Part shown: positions 16,847 to 26,800 of the stretch, piece after piece
How positions within the stretch are numbered: position 1 is the first letter of the stretch
How the letters are laid out: every line of letters starts with the position of its first letter
Assembly: GCF_000330885.1 (NCBI RefSeq)
Contig: NC_020059.1
Coordinates: 2,159,001 to 2,223,000 of the forward strand
Reading direction: 5' to 3'
DNA length: 64,000 nt
Source: Rhizobium tropici CIAT 899
GTDB taxonomy: Bacteria; Pseudomonadota; Alphaproteobacteria; Rhizobiales; Rhizobiaceae
Position numbers and translations under genes: made by a program
Notes under the pieces: generated by a model
What the model was told of the DNA's origin: nothing
The model's input: only the letters and a program-made list of their open reading frames with translations
Databases searched by the model: none

Positions 16847-17881
16847 ATGGATTTTCACGACATGAGCAAGACCCCGATCAAGACGCGCTCCCTGGTTTTC
16901 TTCCTTGTTCCGCATTTCACCATGCTGCCTTTTTCCGCCGCGATCGAGACGCTGCGGATTGCCAATCGTATGCTGGGCTACCCCGCCTACACATGGCGGC
17001 TCGCCTCGACGGACGGTCAGAAAGTCTATTCCTCCAGCGGCATCGGGCTGGAGGTCAATTCCTCCCTTACCGACGAGCGCCGCTATCTCGGCGGTGAGAA
17101 CCGCCCGAACATGGTGCTGGTCTGTTCCGGCATCTATGTCGAAGAATTCCACAACAAGTCGGTCAATGCCTGGCTGCGCGAGACATACAATCGCGGCGTC
17201 GCCGTCGGCAGCCTCTGTACGGGCGCGCATGTGCTTGCCCAAGCAGGATTGCTGAACGGCAAGCGCTGTGCGATCCACTGGGAGAACCTGCCGGGCTTTT
17301 CGGAAACCTTCCCGCAGGCGGAAGTCTATGCCGATCTCTATGAGGTCGACAGCAACCTCTATACATGCGCCGGCGGCACCGCCTCGCTCGACATGATGCT
17401 CAATCTCATCGGTCAGGACTTTGGTGAGAACCTCGTCAACCGCGTGTGCGAACAGCAGCTGACCGATCGCGTCCGCAGTCCGCATGACCGCCAGCGCCTG
17501 CCGCTGCGCGCGCGTCTCGGCGTGCAGAACTCGAAGGTGTTGTCGATCATCGAGCTGATGGAAAGCAACCTCGCCGAGCCGCTGTCGCTGCTGGAAATCG
17601 CTGACGATGCCGGCCTGTCTCGTCGGCAGATCGAGCGCCTGTTCCGCCAGGAAATGGGCCGCTCGCCAGCCCGTTACTATCTTGAAATTCGCCTGGATCG
17701 CGCCCGGCATCTGCTGGTGCAATCCTCTATGCCGGTCGTTGAAGTGGCGGTCGCATGCGGCTTCGTATCGGCCTCGCACTTCTCCAAGTGTTACCGCGAA
17801 CTCTATAATCGCTCGCCGCAGCAGGAGCGCGCAGAGCGCAAGCTGACGATGTCGACCAACCGCACCGGCATCGTCGTCTGA
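16847..17881 (+). CDS. GlxA/GbdR-type AraC-family regulator (DJ-1/PfpI-like sensor + HTH)
   Basis: A 344-residue regulator. Residues 10-190 form a DJ-1/PfpI (glutamine-amidotransferase-like) sensor domain, with 'GSLCTGAHVLAQAGLL' and 'IHWEN' around the usual nucleophile elbow; residues 225-325 carry the double AraC HTH (LSLLEIADDAGLSRRQIERLFRQEMG and ACGFVSASHFSKCYRELYNRSP). GbdR, CdhR and similar regulators of glycine betaine and carnitine breakdown share this architecture. Its place after the demethylation locus suggests it senses a quaternary amine and drives that locus, but the ligand is inferred. ATG at 16862 is an alternative start; neither has a strong ribosome site. Confidence 0.88.
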   Translation: MDFHDMSKTPIKTRSLVFFLVPHFTMLPFSAAIETLRIANRMLGYPAYTWRLASTDGQKVYSSSGIGLEVNSSLTDERRYLGGENRPNMVLVCSGIYVEEFHNKSVNAWLRETYNRGVAVGSLCTGAHVLAQAGLLNGKRCAIHWENLPGFSETFPQAEVYADLYEVDSNLYTCAGGTASLDMMLNLIGQDFGENLVNRVCEQQLTDRVRSPHDRQRLPLRARLGVQNSKVLSIIELMESNLAEPLSLLEIADDAGLSRRQIERLFRQEMGRSPARYYLEIRLDRARHLLVQSSMPVVEVAVACGFVSASHFSKCYRELYNRSPQQERAERKLTMSTNRTGIVV

Positions 17882-17913
17882 GATCGATGGAAATCAAGAC
17901 AATCGGATTATTG

Positions 17914-17936
17914 CAGGCGGCTTACTGGGCCGCCTG
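17914..17936. terminator. Hairpin between convergent GlxA-family and diguanylate cyclase genes
   Basis: CAGGCGGC and GCCGCCTG form a perfect 8-bp stem with a seven-base loop, overlapping the last codons of the diguanylate cyclase gene. No long T-run. Confidence 0.5.
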
Positions 17937-19253
17937 TTGGGCCATCTTGAAATCGGAATAGACCTGGTTTCGGCCACTGTGCTTCGCCATGTAGAGAAAC
18001 TGGTCGGCAGCATTGAGATAATTGTCGAAGGACTCGTAGCCGGCAATTTCCGCAACCCCTATGGAAACAGTCACCGAAAGCTCTTCGTCGTCGGCATGAA
18101 CCTTCAGGCTCGCAAGGCTGAGTCGGACTTCGTCGCACAGCTCGGTTGCCGCACGCGAATTCATTTCCGCAAAAAGAATGGCAAACTCTTCGCCCCCAAG
18201 GCGGGAGAGCAGATTATCCGTGCCTTCCAGAAGCGTGTGAAGCCTGTCGGCAACGGCCTTCAGCACTTGGTCTCCGATCTCGTGCCCATAAGTATCGTTC
18301 AGATGCTTGAAGTGATCGATGTCGAGAATGGCAACGGAGCTCGGACGCTGACGACGCAGGCATTCATTGACCAGACGCGGGCCATGATCATAGAAATAGC
18401 GCCTGTTATAGAGCCCAGTCAGATAGTCGCTAGCCGCTGCCGCTCGCAATTGCTTCAACTGCGACAGCGTCTCCACATTCAATGCGATGCGGCATTGCAG
18501 CTCTTCCTGAACGAAGGGCCGATAGATGAAATCGCTGGCGCCCGCCTTCAGGAATGTCGCAGACAGCAAACGATCGTTCGAAGACGAAATGCCGATGATC
18601 CGCATCCGATCCGAGCCATAGCGGTGGCGGATGCGGCGGGTCAGTTCATGCCCGTTCATGTCAGGCATATTATAGTCGGTGACGACGATTTCGATGTCGT
18701 CGAATGTTTCGAGCATTGCCAGGGCTTCGACACCCGTGCCGGCTTCAGCGACCTTGAATTGCTGGGCGTGCAGCAAGTCCGTCAGCATTTTCCGCGCCGA
18801 AGGCACATCATCGACGACCATCACGCGGACAGACCGATTGGCAATGGCGCGCCGGACGGAGGAGACAAGATTGTCGAGGGCGAACTCGCCATCTTTGAGC
18901 ACATAGTCGACGACATTGCGCTCCATGATGCGATTGCGCGTCGCTAAGTCGAAAGATGCCGTAAAAACGATGGTGGGAATGTCATGGGCGACGGCGACAT
19001 CCAGGGCTTCTCCATGGGCAGCGTCCGGAAGGTTCAGGTCGATCACCGCCATCGTGAAGCTGCGATCCGCCCCTGCCAGCACCTCGTTCAGCACTTTCAA
19101 TGAAGAGCAATGGGTTACCGCAAGACCGAGTTCGGTTTCGAACCGATGCGATAGCACCGCCGAAAACATGCGCGAATCCTCAACCAGAAGTATTTTCTGG
19201 CTGCCGTCGCGGTGACCGATGCCGCCGCCGAGGTTTCCCGCATGCAGTACCAT
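17922..19253 (-). CDS. Two-receiver diguanylate cyclase response regulator (REC-REC-GGDEF)
   Basis: A 443-residue PleD-like protein. The first receiver (about 20-135) has the acidic pair in 'LLVEDS' and the phosphoacceptor Asp72 in 'VIDLNLPD'. The second (about 143-260) has 'VVDD' and 'VTDYNMPD', but the usual lysine before PF is arginine (YRPF). The GGDEF domain (about 275-435) keeps the active-site motif GGEEF and 'DLDHFK'-type metal site as 'DIDHFK'. It should make cyclic di-GMP on phosphorylation, in the cytoplasm. The neighbour at 19430 is a paralogue that lacks the cyclase domain. No histidine kinase lies nearby. Confidence 0.93.
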   Translation of the reverse strand: MVLHAGNLGGGIGHRDGSQKILLVEDSRMFSAVLSHRFETELGLAVTHCSSLKVLNEVLAGADRSFTMAVIDLNLPDAAHGEALDVAVAHDIPTIVFTASFDLATRNRIMERNVVDYVLKDGEFALDNLVSSVRRAIANRSVRVMVVDDVPSARKMLTDLLHAQQFKVAEAGTGVEALAMLETFDDIEIVVTDYNMPDMNGHELTRRIRHRYGSDRMRIIGISSSNDRLLSATFLKAGASDFIYRPFVQEELQCRIALNVETLSQLKQLRAAAASDYLTGLYNRRYFYDHGPRLVNECLRRQRPSSVAILDIDHFKHLNDTYGHEIGDQVLKAVADRLHTLLEGTDNLLSRLGGEEFAILFAEMNSRAATELCDEVRLSLASLKVHADDEELSVTVSIGVAEIAGYESFDNYLNAADQFLYMAKHSGRNQVYSDFKMAQQAAQ

Positions 19254-19429
19254 TTCCCTTCAATTCCTCCCACACCATCAGGTGTATGAATATTCAGTCA
19301 ATCGCAGGTCTGCTAAACCGTCTTGCCTGTATCCTGAACAGGATTCGTGAAAAAATTGGAACCGCCGATTGCGGAGATTTACATAAAAGTGATTTTTCCT
19401 CACTTTTCCTGGATTGCTCAAGCCGATTT

Positions 19430-20269
19430 TTATCGGGCCTGCACCTCCCTAGCGGGCGGCTGAGCCGACTGAATCTGCAACAGCGTGTCGAGATTCTGAT
19501 TCACGCGGCAGTAGAATTCCTCGTCGATGAATGGCCGCAAGATGAAATCATTGCCGCCCGCTTTGAGGAAACGGGCAGAAAGCAGCCGGTTGCTGGATGA
19601 CGAGACACCGATAATGCGCAGCTCATGGGAGCCGGTGGTCGCGCGGATGCGCCGCGTCAGCTCGAATCCGTCCATGTCGGGCATATTGTAGTCCGTGACC
19701 ATAAGGCCGATATCCGAGCTGGCCTTCAGGATTTCGAGCGCTTTTGCACCATTCTCCGCAACGCTGACGCGGAAATTGTAGCGTTTCAGCCGGCTGGACA
19801 GCAAAGCGCGGGCCGTTGCACTGTCGTCGACGATGAGAACGTGGTGACGATGGTTCGTCAGAAAGCGGCAGATCGATTCCGCCAGCATATCCACCGCAAA
19901 GATATTGTCCTTGAGAATGTAATCCACCACATCCTTGGCGATCAGCTCGTCGCGCGTGCCTTCGAGAAAAGTGCCCGTGAAGGCGATCGTTGGAATACTG
20001 AGATCGAGAAGATAAGCCAAGGCCTCTCCCTTCTCGGCGCCCGGCAGGTTCATGTTCGAGATCGCCAGCTTAATCGGCTCCGACGACTTGTCGTAGGCAA
20101 GCTGCAGTTCTTCGAAATTGCGGCAAATCTCGACGTCGATGTCCAGAAGCCCCTTCAGCTTCGCCCTGACCATCGATGTAAAGAGATTGGAATCCTCGAC
20201 GAGAAGAATGCGCGAGCCGGCAAGAGACGCGCCGGAATATTGCATCCCCGAAACACCCAGAAATGGCAT
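19430..20269 (-). CDS. Two-receiver response regulator without output domain; first receiver lacks the phosphoacceptor
   Basis: A 279-residue paralogue of the diguanylate cyclase downstream, ending after the second receiver. In the first receiver the position of the phosphorylated aspartate is asparagine (Asn72 in 'AISNMNLPG', codon AAC at 20056-20054), where the cyclase has Asp72. The second receiver keeps 'VTDYNMPD' but has arginine for the conserved lysine (LRPF), as the cyclase does. So the first domain probably cannot be phosphorylated and may work as a dimerisation or docking module, while the second can receive phosphate. It could tune the neighbouring cyclase by heterodimer formation; this is inferred. 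Confidence 0.9.
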   Translation of the reverse strand: MPFLGVSGMQYSGASLAGSRILLVEDSNLFTSMVRAKLKGLLDIDVEICRNFEELQLAYDKSSEPIKLAISNMNLPGAEKGEALAYLLDLSIPTIAFTGTFLEGTRDELIAKDVVDYILKDNIFAVDMLAESICRFLTNHRHHVLIVDDSATARALLSSRLKRYNFRVSVAENGAKALEILKASSDIGLMVTDYNMPDMDGFELTRRIRATTGSHELRIIGVSSSSNRLLSARFLKAGGNDFILRPFIDEEFYCRVNQNLDTLLQIQSAQPPAREVQAR

Positions 20270-20492
20270 AATGAAAACCTGTTTTTGAAAATGATCCCCT
20301 CTGTATTGTTTTAAGACAAAGCTTTTGCGTATTTGTTAAGTCGATTGGTTTCCCGGAAATGAAGAAAACTATGCTCGTCGGCCGACGCCGTTCAAGGCGC
20401 GGGCCTTTCTGGCAGCGCGTTGTCCATGTCGAGAAGGTCGGCCTTAAGACCTCCAGATGGAGCACACAGGCGGCGGTTTACCTGCGTGCAAC

Positions 20493-23087
20493 TTACTCCG
20501 CTGCGGTTCGGCCACGACGCCGGCTCGCCCCCTTTGCCTCCGGCACTTTATCTTCGCGGGACGAAGCAGAGGCCTCCTGAATGGCATCCCCGGCCTCGGG
20601 CCCGTCGGCAGAATCCGTCAGTGCTTCGGCTGTAGCATCCAGCTGCCTGCCCCTCCTACCGTCGCGAACGATATGCAGTTCCTGATGTGGATAGGGAATT
20701 GAAATCCCCTCCTCGTTGAAGCGCTTCAGGATTTCGATGCGCAGATTGTTGCGGATCTCCATGCCGTCGGAGAGATCGGACAGATAGAAGCGCATCTCGA
20801 AATCGAGCGATGACGGCCCGAAACGCAGGAACTCCACATGCGGCTCCGGATTCCTGAGCACCTTGGGGATCGAGCGTACCAGCTCCAGCAGAATATCCAT
20901 CACCTTGCGCGGATCGGCATCATAGCTGACGGATACGGGGATTTCGGAGCGGCCGAGCCTGTTGCGATGCGTCCAGTTGCCGAGGGATGCATTGATGAGC
21001 TCGGAGTTTGGCACGATGATCGACTGCTTGCGGAAGGTCTCGATCTCGGTCGCACGCACCGAGATGCGCTTGACGATGCCTTCCGATGTACCCGAAACGA
21101 TCCAGTCACCAACCTTGAACGGTCGCTCGACCAGCAGGATCAGGCCCGACACGAAGTTCGACACGATATTCTGCAGGCCGAAACCGATACCGACCGAGAG
21201 GGCACTGGCGACGAGCGCCAAGCTGGACAAATCGATGCCGGCAGCGGAAATGGCAAAGATCGCCGCCAATGCTATACCCAGATAGCCGATGCCGGTTCTC
21301 ACCGAATTGCGGACACCCAGATCTACCTGCCCGCGCGCCATGACATTGCTGTCGAGCCAGCGCTGGAACCAGCGCGTCACCAGATAGCCGCCCGCAAACA
21401 GCAGGATACCGACAAAGATGCCGAGCAGCGAGATCGACATGTTACCGATCTTGATCTCGGTAAAGAGCCTGTAGGCGAAGGCTTCCAGGTCTTGAATGTG
21501 GAAGCCCCAGGAGAGCAGAATCAGGGGAATTCCCGTCAGCAGCGCGACTGCGTAGGTCGCAAGTCCGGCTGCGAGACCTGCCTGATCGAGCGCCACTTCA
21601 CGCAGCTTCAGGCGGTTTTCCAGAAAGCGGCCGATAATGGTTTCGGCAAAAACGCCCTGCTTGGATACGGCCTTGCCGAGCTGAAAACCGAGATACATGG
21701 TTGCGATGACAGCGCTCGTCACGATCATCTGCGTTGCCATGAAGCGGGCAAGCCCCACATAGCCGATGAACGAGGTGAAGATCACCAATATGCCGAGAGC
21801 GCGAAGAATGATGGCCATGCCATGCGGCCAATGGCGGCCTGGCGCATCCGGATCGCCATTCTTGGCCAGCATCGGCGAGCCGAAGGATGCCGCAATCAGG
21901 ATGAGGCCGATCAAAAGTGCGGCCAGGAAGCTTTTCGCTACGGTAACGACGACCGGTGATCCCATGGACTCGCTGATGCGGTCGAAGACATAATCCAGCC
22001 CGTTGACCACGGCCATCGCCTGCAGACACCAGGTGAGCGAATGCGCTCCCTTGTTTGACAGCTTGACCAGGCGCCAATGCGGCCGGAATGGCGCGAAGAC
22101 GGCATTGCTGAGGCGACCGACAAAATAGACGAGGCCGATAAAGCCGAAGACCGCAGCCAGTATCGGCGCGATGTCGGGCCGCAGCACATTGAAATTCGAG
22201 AGAAAGAAGAAGGATGTGACAAGAAAGGCTGCCAGCGACAACGTGCGGATCAGCGTCGACCAGAAGGCGACGGAGAGTCGGCTGATATAGGGCGGATTCT
22301 CGATAGCCTCGTCCTGCAGGTAATAGCGGCGGAACAGCCGATAACCCCCAAAAAGAAATAGCAGCGCAGCGCCGATCGACAGGCAGACGGCAGCCAGAAG
22401 CGAGGCAAGCTTTGCCTTGAGCACGAAGGCGATCCAGCTCGTCACCGCGGCAGTAAACTTGATGCCCTCCTCGACCAAAGCCGCGCCTGCATCGTCGAAT
22501 GTCGTGGTGGAAACCTCCGTCCGCTTGAATAGCGTCTCGGCAAACAACTTTCGGCGCATCTCCATGAATTGCATCGAAAGCCGATTGCTTTCTGCGGTCA
22601 GATTGTCTGCATCGAGGATCACGGCACTGATCTGCGAGCGTTCGGCATTGAGCCGGTCGCGCTCCTGCGTCACGATCGGAGCCTCAGGCGGCTGGCCTTC
22701 CTTCGGGGCAGCGCCGAGTTGCGTCAGGCGTGCATCGATCTCGGCGGTACGGGGTTTCAGGCGCGCGGAAATAGCAGCAGTGGTGCGATTGAGTTCGTCA
22801 ACCTGGCCGGAGAGCGCTACGAGCGTCTCATCGTCAGCTGTTGCCTGCTTCGCCGCCTCCTGAAGCGATGCGTAGGTCTTCTTTGCCTTGCCGAGTTCGG
22901 TGACGGCCGTATCCAGCAGCCCATTGGCGAGCTGCCCGGGCGGTTGATCCGTTTGCTGCGATGTCTGGGCCGGCTGCTGATCCTGCGCAAAGGCGTTCTC
23001 GCCCGCCAGCGGACCGACGATGGCAAACATAGCCAATCCCAGCAGCAAAAGAGGCAATAGAAAAAGACGAGATTTCAGCGGGCGCAA
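20493..23087 (-). CDS. Large mechanosensitive channel of the MscS family (DUF3772 domain)
   Basis: An 864-residue membrane protein. A signal peptide is followed by a periplasmic, coiled-coil-prone domain (about 50-200, DUF3772 type), then a series of hydrophobic helices, and the MscS core near 'SALSVGIGFGLQNIVSNFVSGLILLVERPFKVGDWI', which contains the pore helix and the start of the beta domain. The C-terminal tail is charged. It should open under membrane tension after osmotic downshock. I choose TTG at 23087: GAGGAG lies six bases upstream and the signal peptide then begins RPLKSRLF. ATG at 23108 has no ribosome site. Confidence 0.92.
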   Translation of the reverse strand: MRPLKSRLFLLPLLLLGLAMFAIVGPLAGENAFAQDQQPAQTSQQTDQPPGQLANGLLDTAVTELGKAKKTYASLQEAAKQATADDETLVALSGQVDELNRTTAAISARLKPRTAEIDARLTQLGAAPKEGQPPEAPIVTQERDRLNAERSQISAVILDADNLTAESNRLSMQFMEMRRKLFAETLFKRTEVSTTTFDDAGAALVEEGIKFTAAVTSWIAFVLKAKLASLLAAVCLSIGAALLFLFGGYRLFRRYYLQDEAIENPPYISRLSVAFWSTLIRTLSLAAFLVTSFFFLSNFNVLRPDIAPILAAVFGFIGLVYFVGRLSNAVFAPFRPHWRLVKLSNKGAHSLTWCLQAMAVVNGLDYVFDRISESMGSPVVVTVAKSFLAALLIGLILIAASFGSPMLAKNGDPDAPGRHWPHGMAIILRALGILVIFTSFIGYVGLARFMATQMIVTSAVIATMYLGFQLGKAVSKQGVFAETIIGRFLENRLKLREVALDQAGLAAGLATYAVALLTGIPLILLSWGFHIQDLEAFAYRLFTEIKIGNMSISLLGIFVGILLFAGGYLVTRWFQRWLDSNVMARGQVDLGVRNSVRTGIGYLGIALAAIFAISAAGIDLSSLALVASALSVGIGFGLQNIVSNFVSGLILLVERPFKVGDWIVSGTSEGIVKRISVRATEIETFRKQSIIVPNSELINASLGNWTHRNRLGRSEIPVSVSYDADPRKVMDILLELVRSIPKVLRNPEPHVEFLRFGPSSLDFEMRFYLSDLSDGMEIRNNLRIEILKRFNEEGISIPYPHQELHIVRDGRRGRQLDATAEALTDSADGPEAGDAIQEASASSREDKVPEAKGASRRRGRTAAE

Positions 23088-23502
23088 GCAGAGCTCCTCG
23101 TTGCACATGAAGTCGCAGCCAATGGATGACCGAAATCGCCGCAAAAACAGAGACCCGACTCGTCCTATAATAAGATTGCGAATTCCATAGTCTTTACGCG
23201 CACGCCTTGTAAGACAAAGAAAGGCGACACGAAGGCATTTCACGCCCTTACCCTGTCCAGAACCTCGCTCAAAACCTGGTAACGCCGCCTCATATTGGGC
23301 ATGACCCATCGCACGGACCAGCGCCCGTCCAGAAATAGACCAGAGAACCACCTTGGCAATGATAGATTATACGCGCTGGGCAATCAGGATGAAGGTGGCG
23401 CCATGATCGGCGCCCGCAGCAAGCCGATATTGTGCCGCGATGCGGCACGCTTAACGAACCAAACGATCGCCATCTCGCTTGCATGGAGACGCTGCTGAGT
23501 GT
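23088..23502. other. Intergenic region, no gene found
   Basis: About 415 bases between the MscS-type gene and the 3' end of the FAD/NAD(P)-binding gene. The MscS reading frame stays open upstream to 23351 but without a good start or codon use. I see no RNA gene, repeat or clear terminator. Confidence 0.5.
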
Positions 23503-24918
23503 TCAGACCGCCTTGCACTGCGGATGAAAACGTTCTGCCACGCTTTCGGCGGCCGCATAGGCCTGCGTCACGATCTCAGGCACGAGATCGATGTCCGGGA
23601 GACTTCCAAGCCCTAGAGGACCGATGGCAAAAAGCCCCTCCGTCGAACGGCCATTGACCTCGAGTGCACCCGCTGCGTCGACGGCGAGACCAAGACCGAG
23701 CTCGTCCGGCACTGCGAGGCCGGCGTCGATAAGGCTGCGCAGCAACGGCGCATTCAGATCGGGCGCCTGGCATCGACAATCGATCACGTCATCGGCATAG
23801 AGCTGCTCGGTCTCCTGCCGTCCCGCGGGCCTCAAAACCAGCCCTGTCGGCGTCCGCCGGATGAAGTGACCGCGCCGCAAAAGCGTGTTGCCCTCAGCCA
23901 TCTCCTGATTGAGGCGAATATGCAGGGCTTCGGGCAACCGGTTACGATGGCTGTCGTAGAGCGCCCGCAGATGACGATTGAACTGCTGCTTCTGACCAGC
24001 CGGCAGGGATCGCCATAGCGATCGGGCATGCTTGCGCAAACCATTCATGACGGACTGCCAGCTCTGCCCGTTCGCCTCCGCCTCCTCGCAAGCGCGGCGA
24101 ATGAAGCGAACAATTTCGCTGAGTTTATCTGGCATCTCATCTACAGGGAAAACCGGGTCGGCATTGTTGCGCGTATGGCTCTGCGGCAGGAAGCCCCGCC
24201 GCGAAACGATGGTGATCTGCCCCGTATAGCCGTTTTCGCGCATCTGCAGCAGCCGATCGACCACGCGCAGGCCGCTTCCCAGCAGGATCGTGTGCGGTCG
24301 CGACACAAGGCGGCGCGCACGAACGGTGGTCGGGATCGTCACGAGATCGCTGGCCTGCGCCTCCCGATCAGCAATGCCGTAGCCCGTTGCCAGCACCACC
24401 ATATCAAATGGCGCATTGCCGGCCCCGTCGCTCTCCACCACGAAACGGCCGCCGCGAACACGCCTGAGACCGAAGACCGTCTCGCTGCGGACCTGCACCG
24501 CCACATCGCGCCGTGATGAGAAGGCTTCCGAAAAGCGCTGGTAGACGTAGTCGCTGAAAATGCTCTTCGGCACGAAGATCTGCAGGAAACCCGGTATGGC
24601 GGCGGGGACGGCGCTGCGGAAAGGCGCATTGCTGGAGAGCCATTGATTGAAATCGTCGGGATCGCCAGCAGAGACCGAAAGATCGCGCACGCGGCTGTTG
24701 AGGATTTCGCTGCTATGTCCCGAGGCGAGCGCCTGACCACCGCTGACGCTGGAATTGGGATCGAAGAGCTGCAGATGGAAGGGAAAGCGCACTGTCTTCA
24801 ACAGGGCGATTGCCATCATCATGCCGGAAAAACCACGTCCGATCACGGCAATCCGCGGCATCACATAGGCCGACGACGCCGCATTCGTCCTGGCGGAAAA
24901 GAATCCCTGAACCGTCAT
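23503..24918 (-). CDS. FAD/NAD(P)-binding protein (first of two paralogues)
   Basis: A 471-residue flavoprotein-like enzyme of the NAD_binding_9 family. Near the N-terminus is the dinucleotide-binding loop 'IAVIGRGFSGMMMAIALL', and a second nucleotide-like segment is 'TILLGSGLRVVDRLLQM'. It keeps the family segments 'ILNSRVRDLSV' and 'VVLATGYG'. The substrate is unknown; family members hydroxylate or oxidise small molecules. A related gene at 27477-28937 shares 'ISRRG', 'SHTRN/RGHA' and 'VIDCR' order. Both flank an SfnB-like gene and an Rrf2 regulator, so a role in sulfur-compound use or redox response is suggested by context. AGGAG six bases before 24918 decides the start. Confidence 0.82.
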   Translation of the reverse strand: MTVQGFFSARTNAASSAYVMPRIAVIGRGFSGMMMAIALLKTVRFPFHLQLFDPNSSVSGGQALASGHSSEILNSRVRDLSVSAGDPDDFNQWLSSNAPFRSAVPAAIPGFLQIFVPKSIFSDYVYQRFSEAFSSRRDVAVQVRSETVFGLRRVRGGRFVVESDGAGNAPFDMVVLATGYGIADREAQASDLVTIPTTVRARRLVSRPHTILLGSGLRVVDRLLQMRENGYTGQITIVSRRGFLPQSHTRNNADPVFPVDEMPDKLSEIVRFIRRACEEAEANGQSWQSVMNGLRKHARSLWRSLPAGQKQQFNRHLRALYDSHRNRLPEALHIRLNQEMAEGNTLLRRGHFIRRTPTGLVLRPAGRQETEQLYADDVIDCRCQAPDLNAPLLRSLIDAGLAVPDELGLGLAVDAAGALEVNGRSTEGLFAIGPLGLGSLPDIDLVPEIVTQAYAAAESVAERFHPQCKAV

Positions 24919-25562
24919 ATCAACTCCTGGGGCGAGAGGTGGTCGATCATGCCTTTCTTGGGCTTTGTCACTTAACGGCCCGAAATTCAAACTCTGATCT
25001 CACGCTCGACAACCGAAGAACCGTGGCTGACAAAACGCATAGGAGCCGCTTCGGGTCTCAAAATTCCACCCTTCTTCTCCAACGAAAGAAAGGTGCGACA
25101 GGCAGGTCCAACTCGGTGCAATATCCGATGCCTGCAATCGTCCGCCGTTGCTTCTTGAAGCGATGAGGCGGCATGATTATTGTCATTGTCTACTTATTTA
25201 GTCGTATATGAAAGCGCGAAAATGCGCCTCTAGCAAGCGCTTTCTTCTGCGGGCGGCATCGGATCGGCGATAATGCGGCTTGAAAAACATCCTGCAGCCG
25301 GCTGCTTTCTTCGTGCCTCGCCTTCGATTGAACCGGGAAAAGGAAAGCAATTCCGGGCGCTAAGATCAGATTTCGAAACCGCTTTCGCTGTGGAGGGAAT
25401 GGCATTGGACGGCACCGAGTTCGCTATTCGACCTGCCTGACATCGGGCCGAGCGCTTACAATTTTTCCGTCGGCGCCTATTATACAGAACGGTGCGAAAC
25501 CAGCATCTCGCTGATTTGCCACGCCCTGAGGAGCCGAGCCGGCGCTTGCCGAGGAGTATCGA
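24919..25562. other. Divergent intergenic region between FAD gene and SfnB-like gene
   Basis: About 640 bases with no supported gene. It must hold both divergent promoters. An AT-rich element, ATTTAGTCGTATATGA, at 25196-25211 resembles elements upstream of the Rrf2 gene and of the second FAD gene. I see no repeat, RNA gene or leader peptide. Confidence 0.45.
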
Positions 25563-26780
25563 ATGGGGACTGTTTCCCAATTGCATGAACGCGTCAGGCC
25601 GCCCGCCCATCGCGTTCAAAGCGAAGAAGAGGCGCTCGATATTGCGCGCTCGCTTGCGGCGGCCTTTGCACAGCAGGCGAGCGACCGCGATATCAACCGC
25701 ATCCTGCCCTATGACGAGGCCGAGGCTCTATCCCAATCGGGGCTGCTTGGAATTTCCGTTCCTTCCGAAAATGGCGGCATCGACATTTCGAACAGCGTTC
25801 TCGCCGAAGTCATCGCCATCCTGGCGGAGGCCGATCCTTCCATCGCGCAGATATTGCAGACGCATTTTCACGTGCTGGAAGCGGTCAGAATCGGCGGCGG
25901 TGAGGACCAAAGGGCACTCCTTTTCGATCGCGCCATTACCGGCGATCGTTTCGGCAGCATCTTTTCCGAGGCGGGTGCGAGCGGCGCCGACCAGCATTCC
26001 TGGCATATGACATCAGACGGGGCCGGCTTCCGCCTCAACGGACGTAGCCGGCCGTCTGCCAGCATTCTCTTTTCAGACTGGATCGCGCTGTTCGCGGCAG
26101 CCAAACGCCAGGGACCGATGGCGGCCGTCGTGCCCAGAAATGCGGAAGGCATCCAAATCATCGACGATTGGGACGGCTTTGGTCAACGCACCTCCGGAAA
26201 CGGCACGGTCATATTGCATAATGTCTATCTCGATGCCGACACCCTGCTCCTAGACCGAGAAAAGTTAGCCGAGCCGACGGTGATCGATTGCGTGAACCAA
26301 CTCACGCGCGCTGCAATCAATCTCGGTATCGCCAGATCCGCACTGGCAGCGACTATGGAGTTCGTGCGGGCGCGCTCTCACCCCGGGGAAAGCGATGGGG
26401 ATGAGCAAGCCGTCAATGATCCGCTGATCGTAACGAGAATCGGCGAAATTGCCGTCCGCATCGAAGCGGCAACGGCAACGATGGAACGGGCCGGCGGCAA
26501 GATCGACGCGGCGCAGATCAATCTCACGGAAGACCACGTCATAGATGCGGCGCTCTCCGTTGCGGCAGCCCAGACGATGACGGCGGATATTGCGATGGAG
26601 GCAGCCGATACGCTGTTCGAGCTTGCCGGCACGGCGTCGGCAGGCATCGGCCTGAACCTCGACCGCCATTGGCGCAACGCCCGCATCCATACGCTGCATG
26701 AACCGGCCCGCCAGAAATACCACATCGTCGGCAACTACCATCTCAACGGCGTGAAGCCGTTGAAGAGTTGGTTGCCTTGA
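25563..26780 (+). CDS. SfnB-family acyl-CoA dehydrogenase-like oxidoreductase
   Basis: A 405-residue flavoprotein of the acyl-CoA dehydrogenase superfamily, closest to the SfnB sulfur-acquisition group. It has an N-terminal helical domain with 'GGIDISNSVLAEVIAILAEADPS', a middle beta domain (FSEAGASG, 'DGFGQRTSGNGTVIL') and a C-terminal helical bundle ending 'GLNLDRHWRNARIHTLHEPARQKYHIVGNY', the flavin-binding end of this group. SfnB and relatives (SoxC, DszC) are thought to oxidise organosulfur compounds with reduced flavin. The two FAD/NAD(P)-binding proteins and the Rrf2 regulator nearby would suit such a pathway. The substrate is unknown. Confidence 0.87.
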   Translation: MGTVSQLHERVRPPAHRVQSEEEALDIARSLAAAFAQQASDRDINRILPYDEAEALSQSGLLGISVPSENGGIDISNSVLAEVIAILAEADPSIAQILQTHFHVLEAVRIGGGEDQRALLFDRAITGDRFGSIFSEAGASGADQHSWHMTSDGAGFRLNGRSRPSASILFSDWIALFAAAKRQGPMAAVVPRNAEGIQIIDDWDGFGQRTSGNGTVILHNVYLDADTLLLDREKLAEPTVIDCVNQLTRAAINLGIARSALAATMEFVRARSHPGESDGDEQAVNDPLIVTRIGEIAVRIEAATATMERAGGKIDAAQINLTEDHVIDAALSVAAAQTMTADIAMEAADTLFELAGTASAGIGLNLDRHWRNARIHTLHEPARQKYHIVGNYHLNGVKPLKSWLP

Positions 26781-26800
26781 AAGCCAAGGTACGTCGAAAA

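Noticed and set aside
20838..21959. Plus-strand frame opposite the MscS-type gene
   Set aside because: Low-complexity, charged translation; the minus strand carries a full MscS core.
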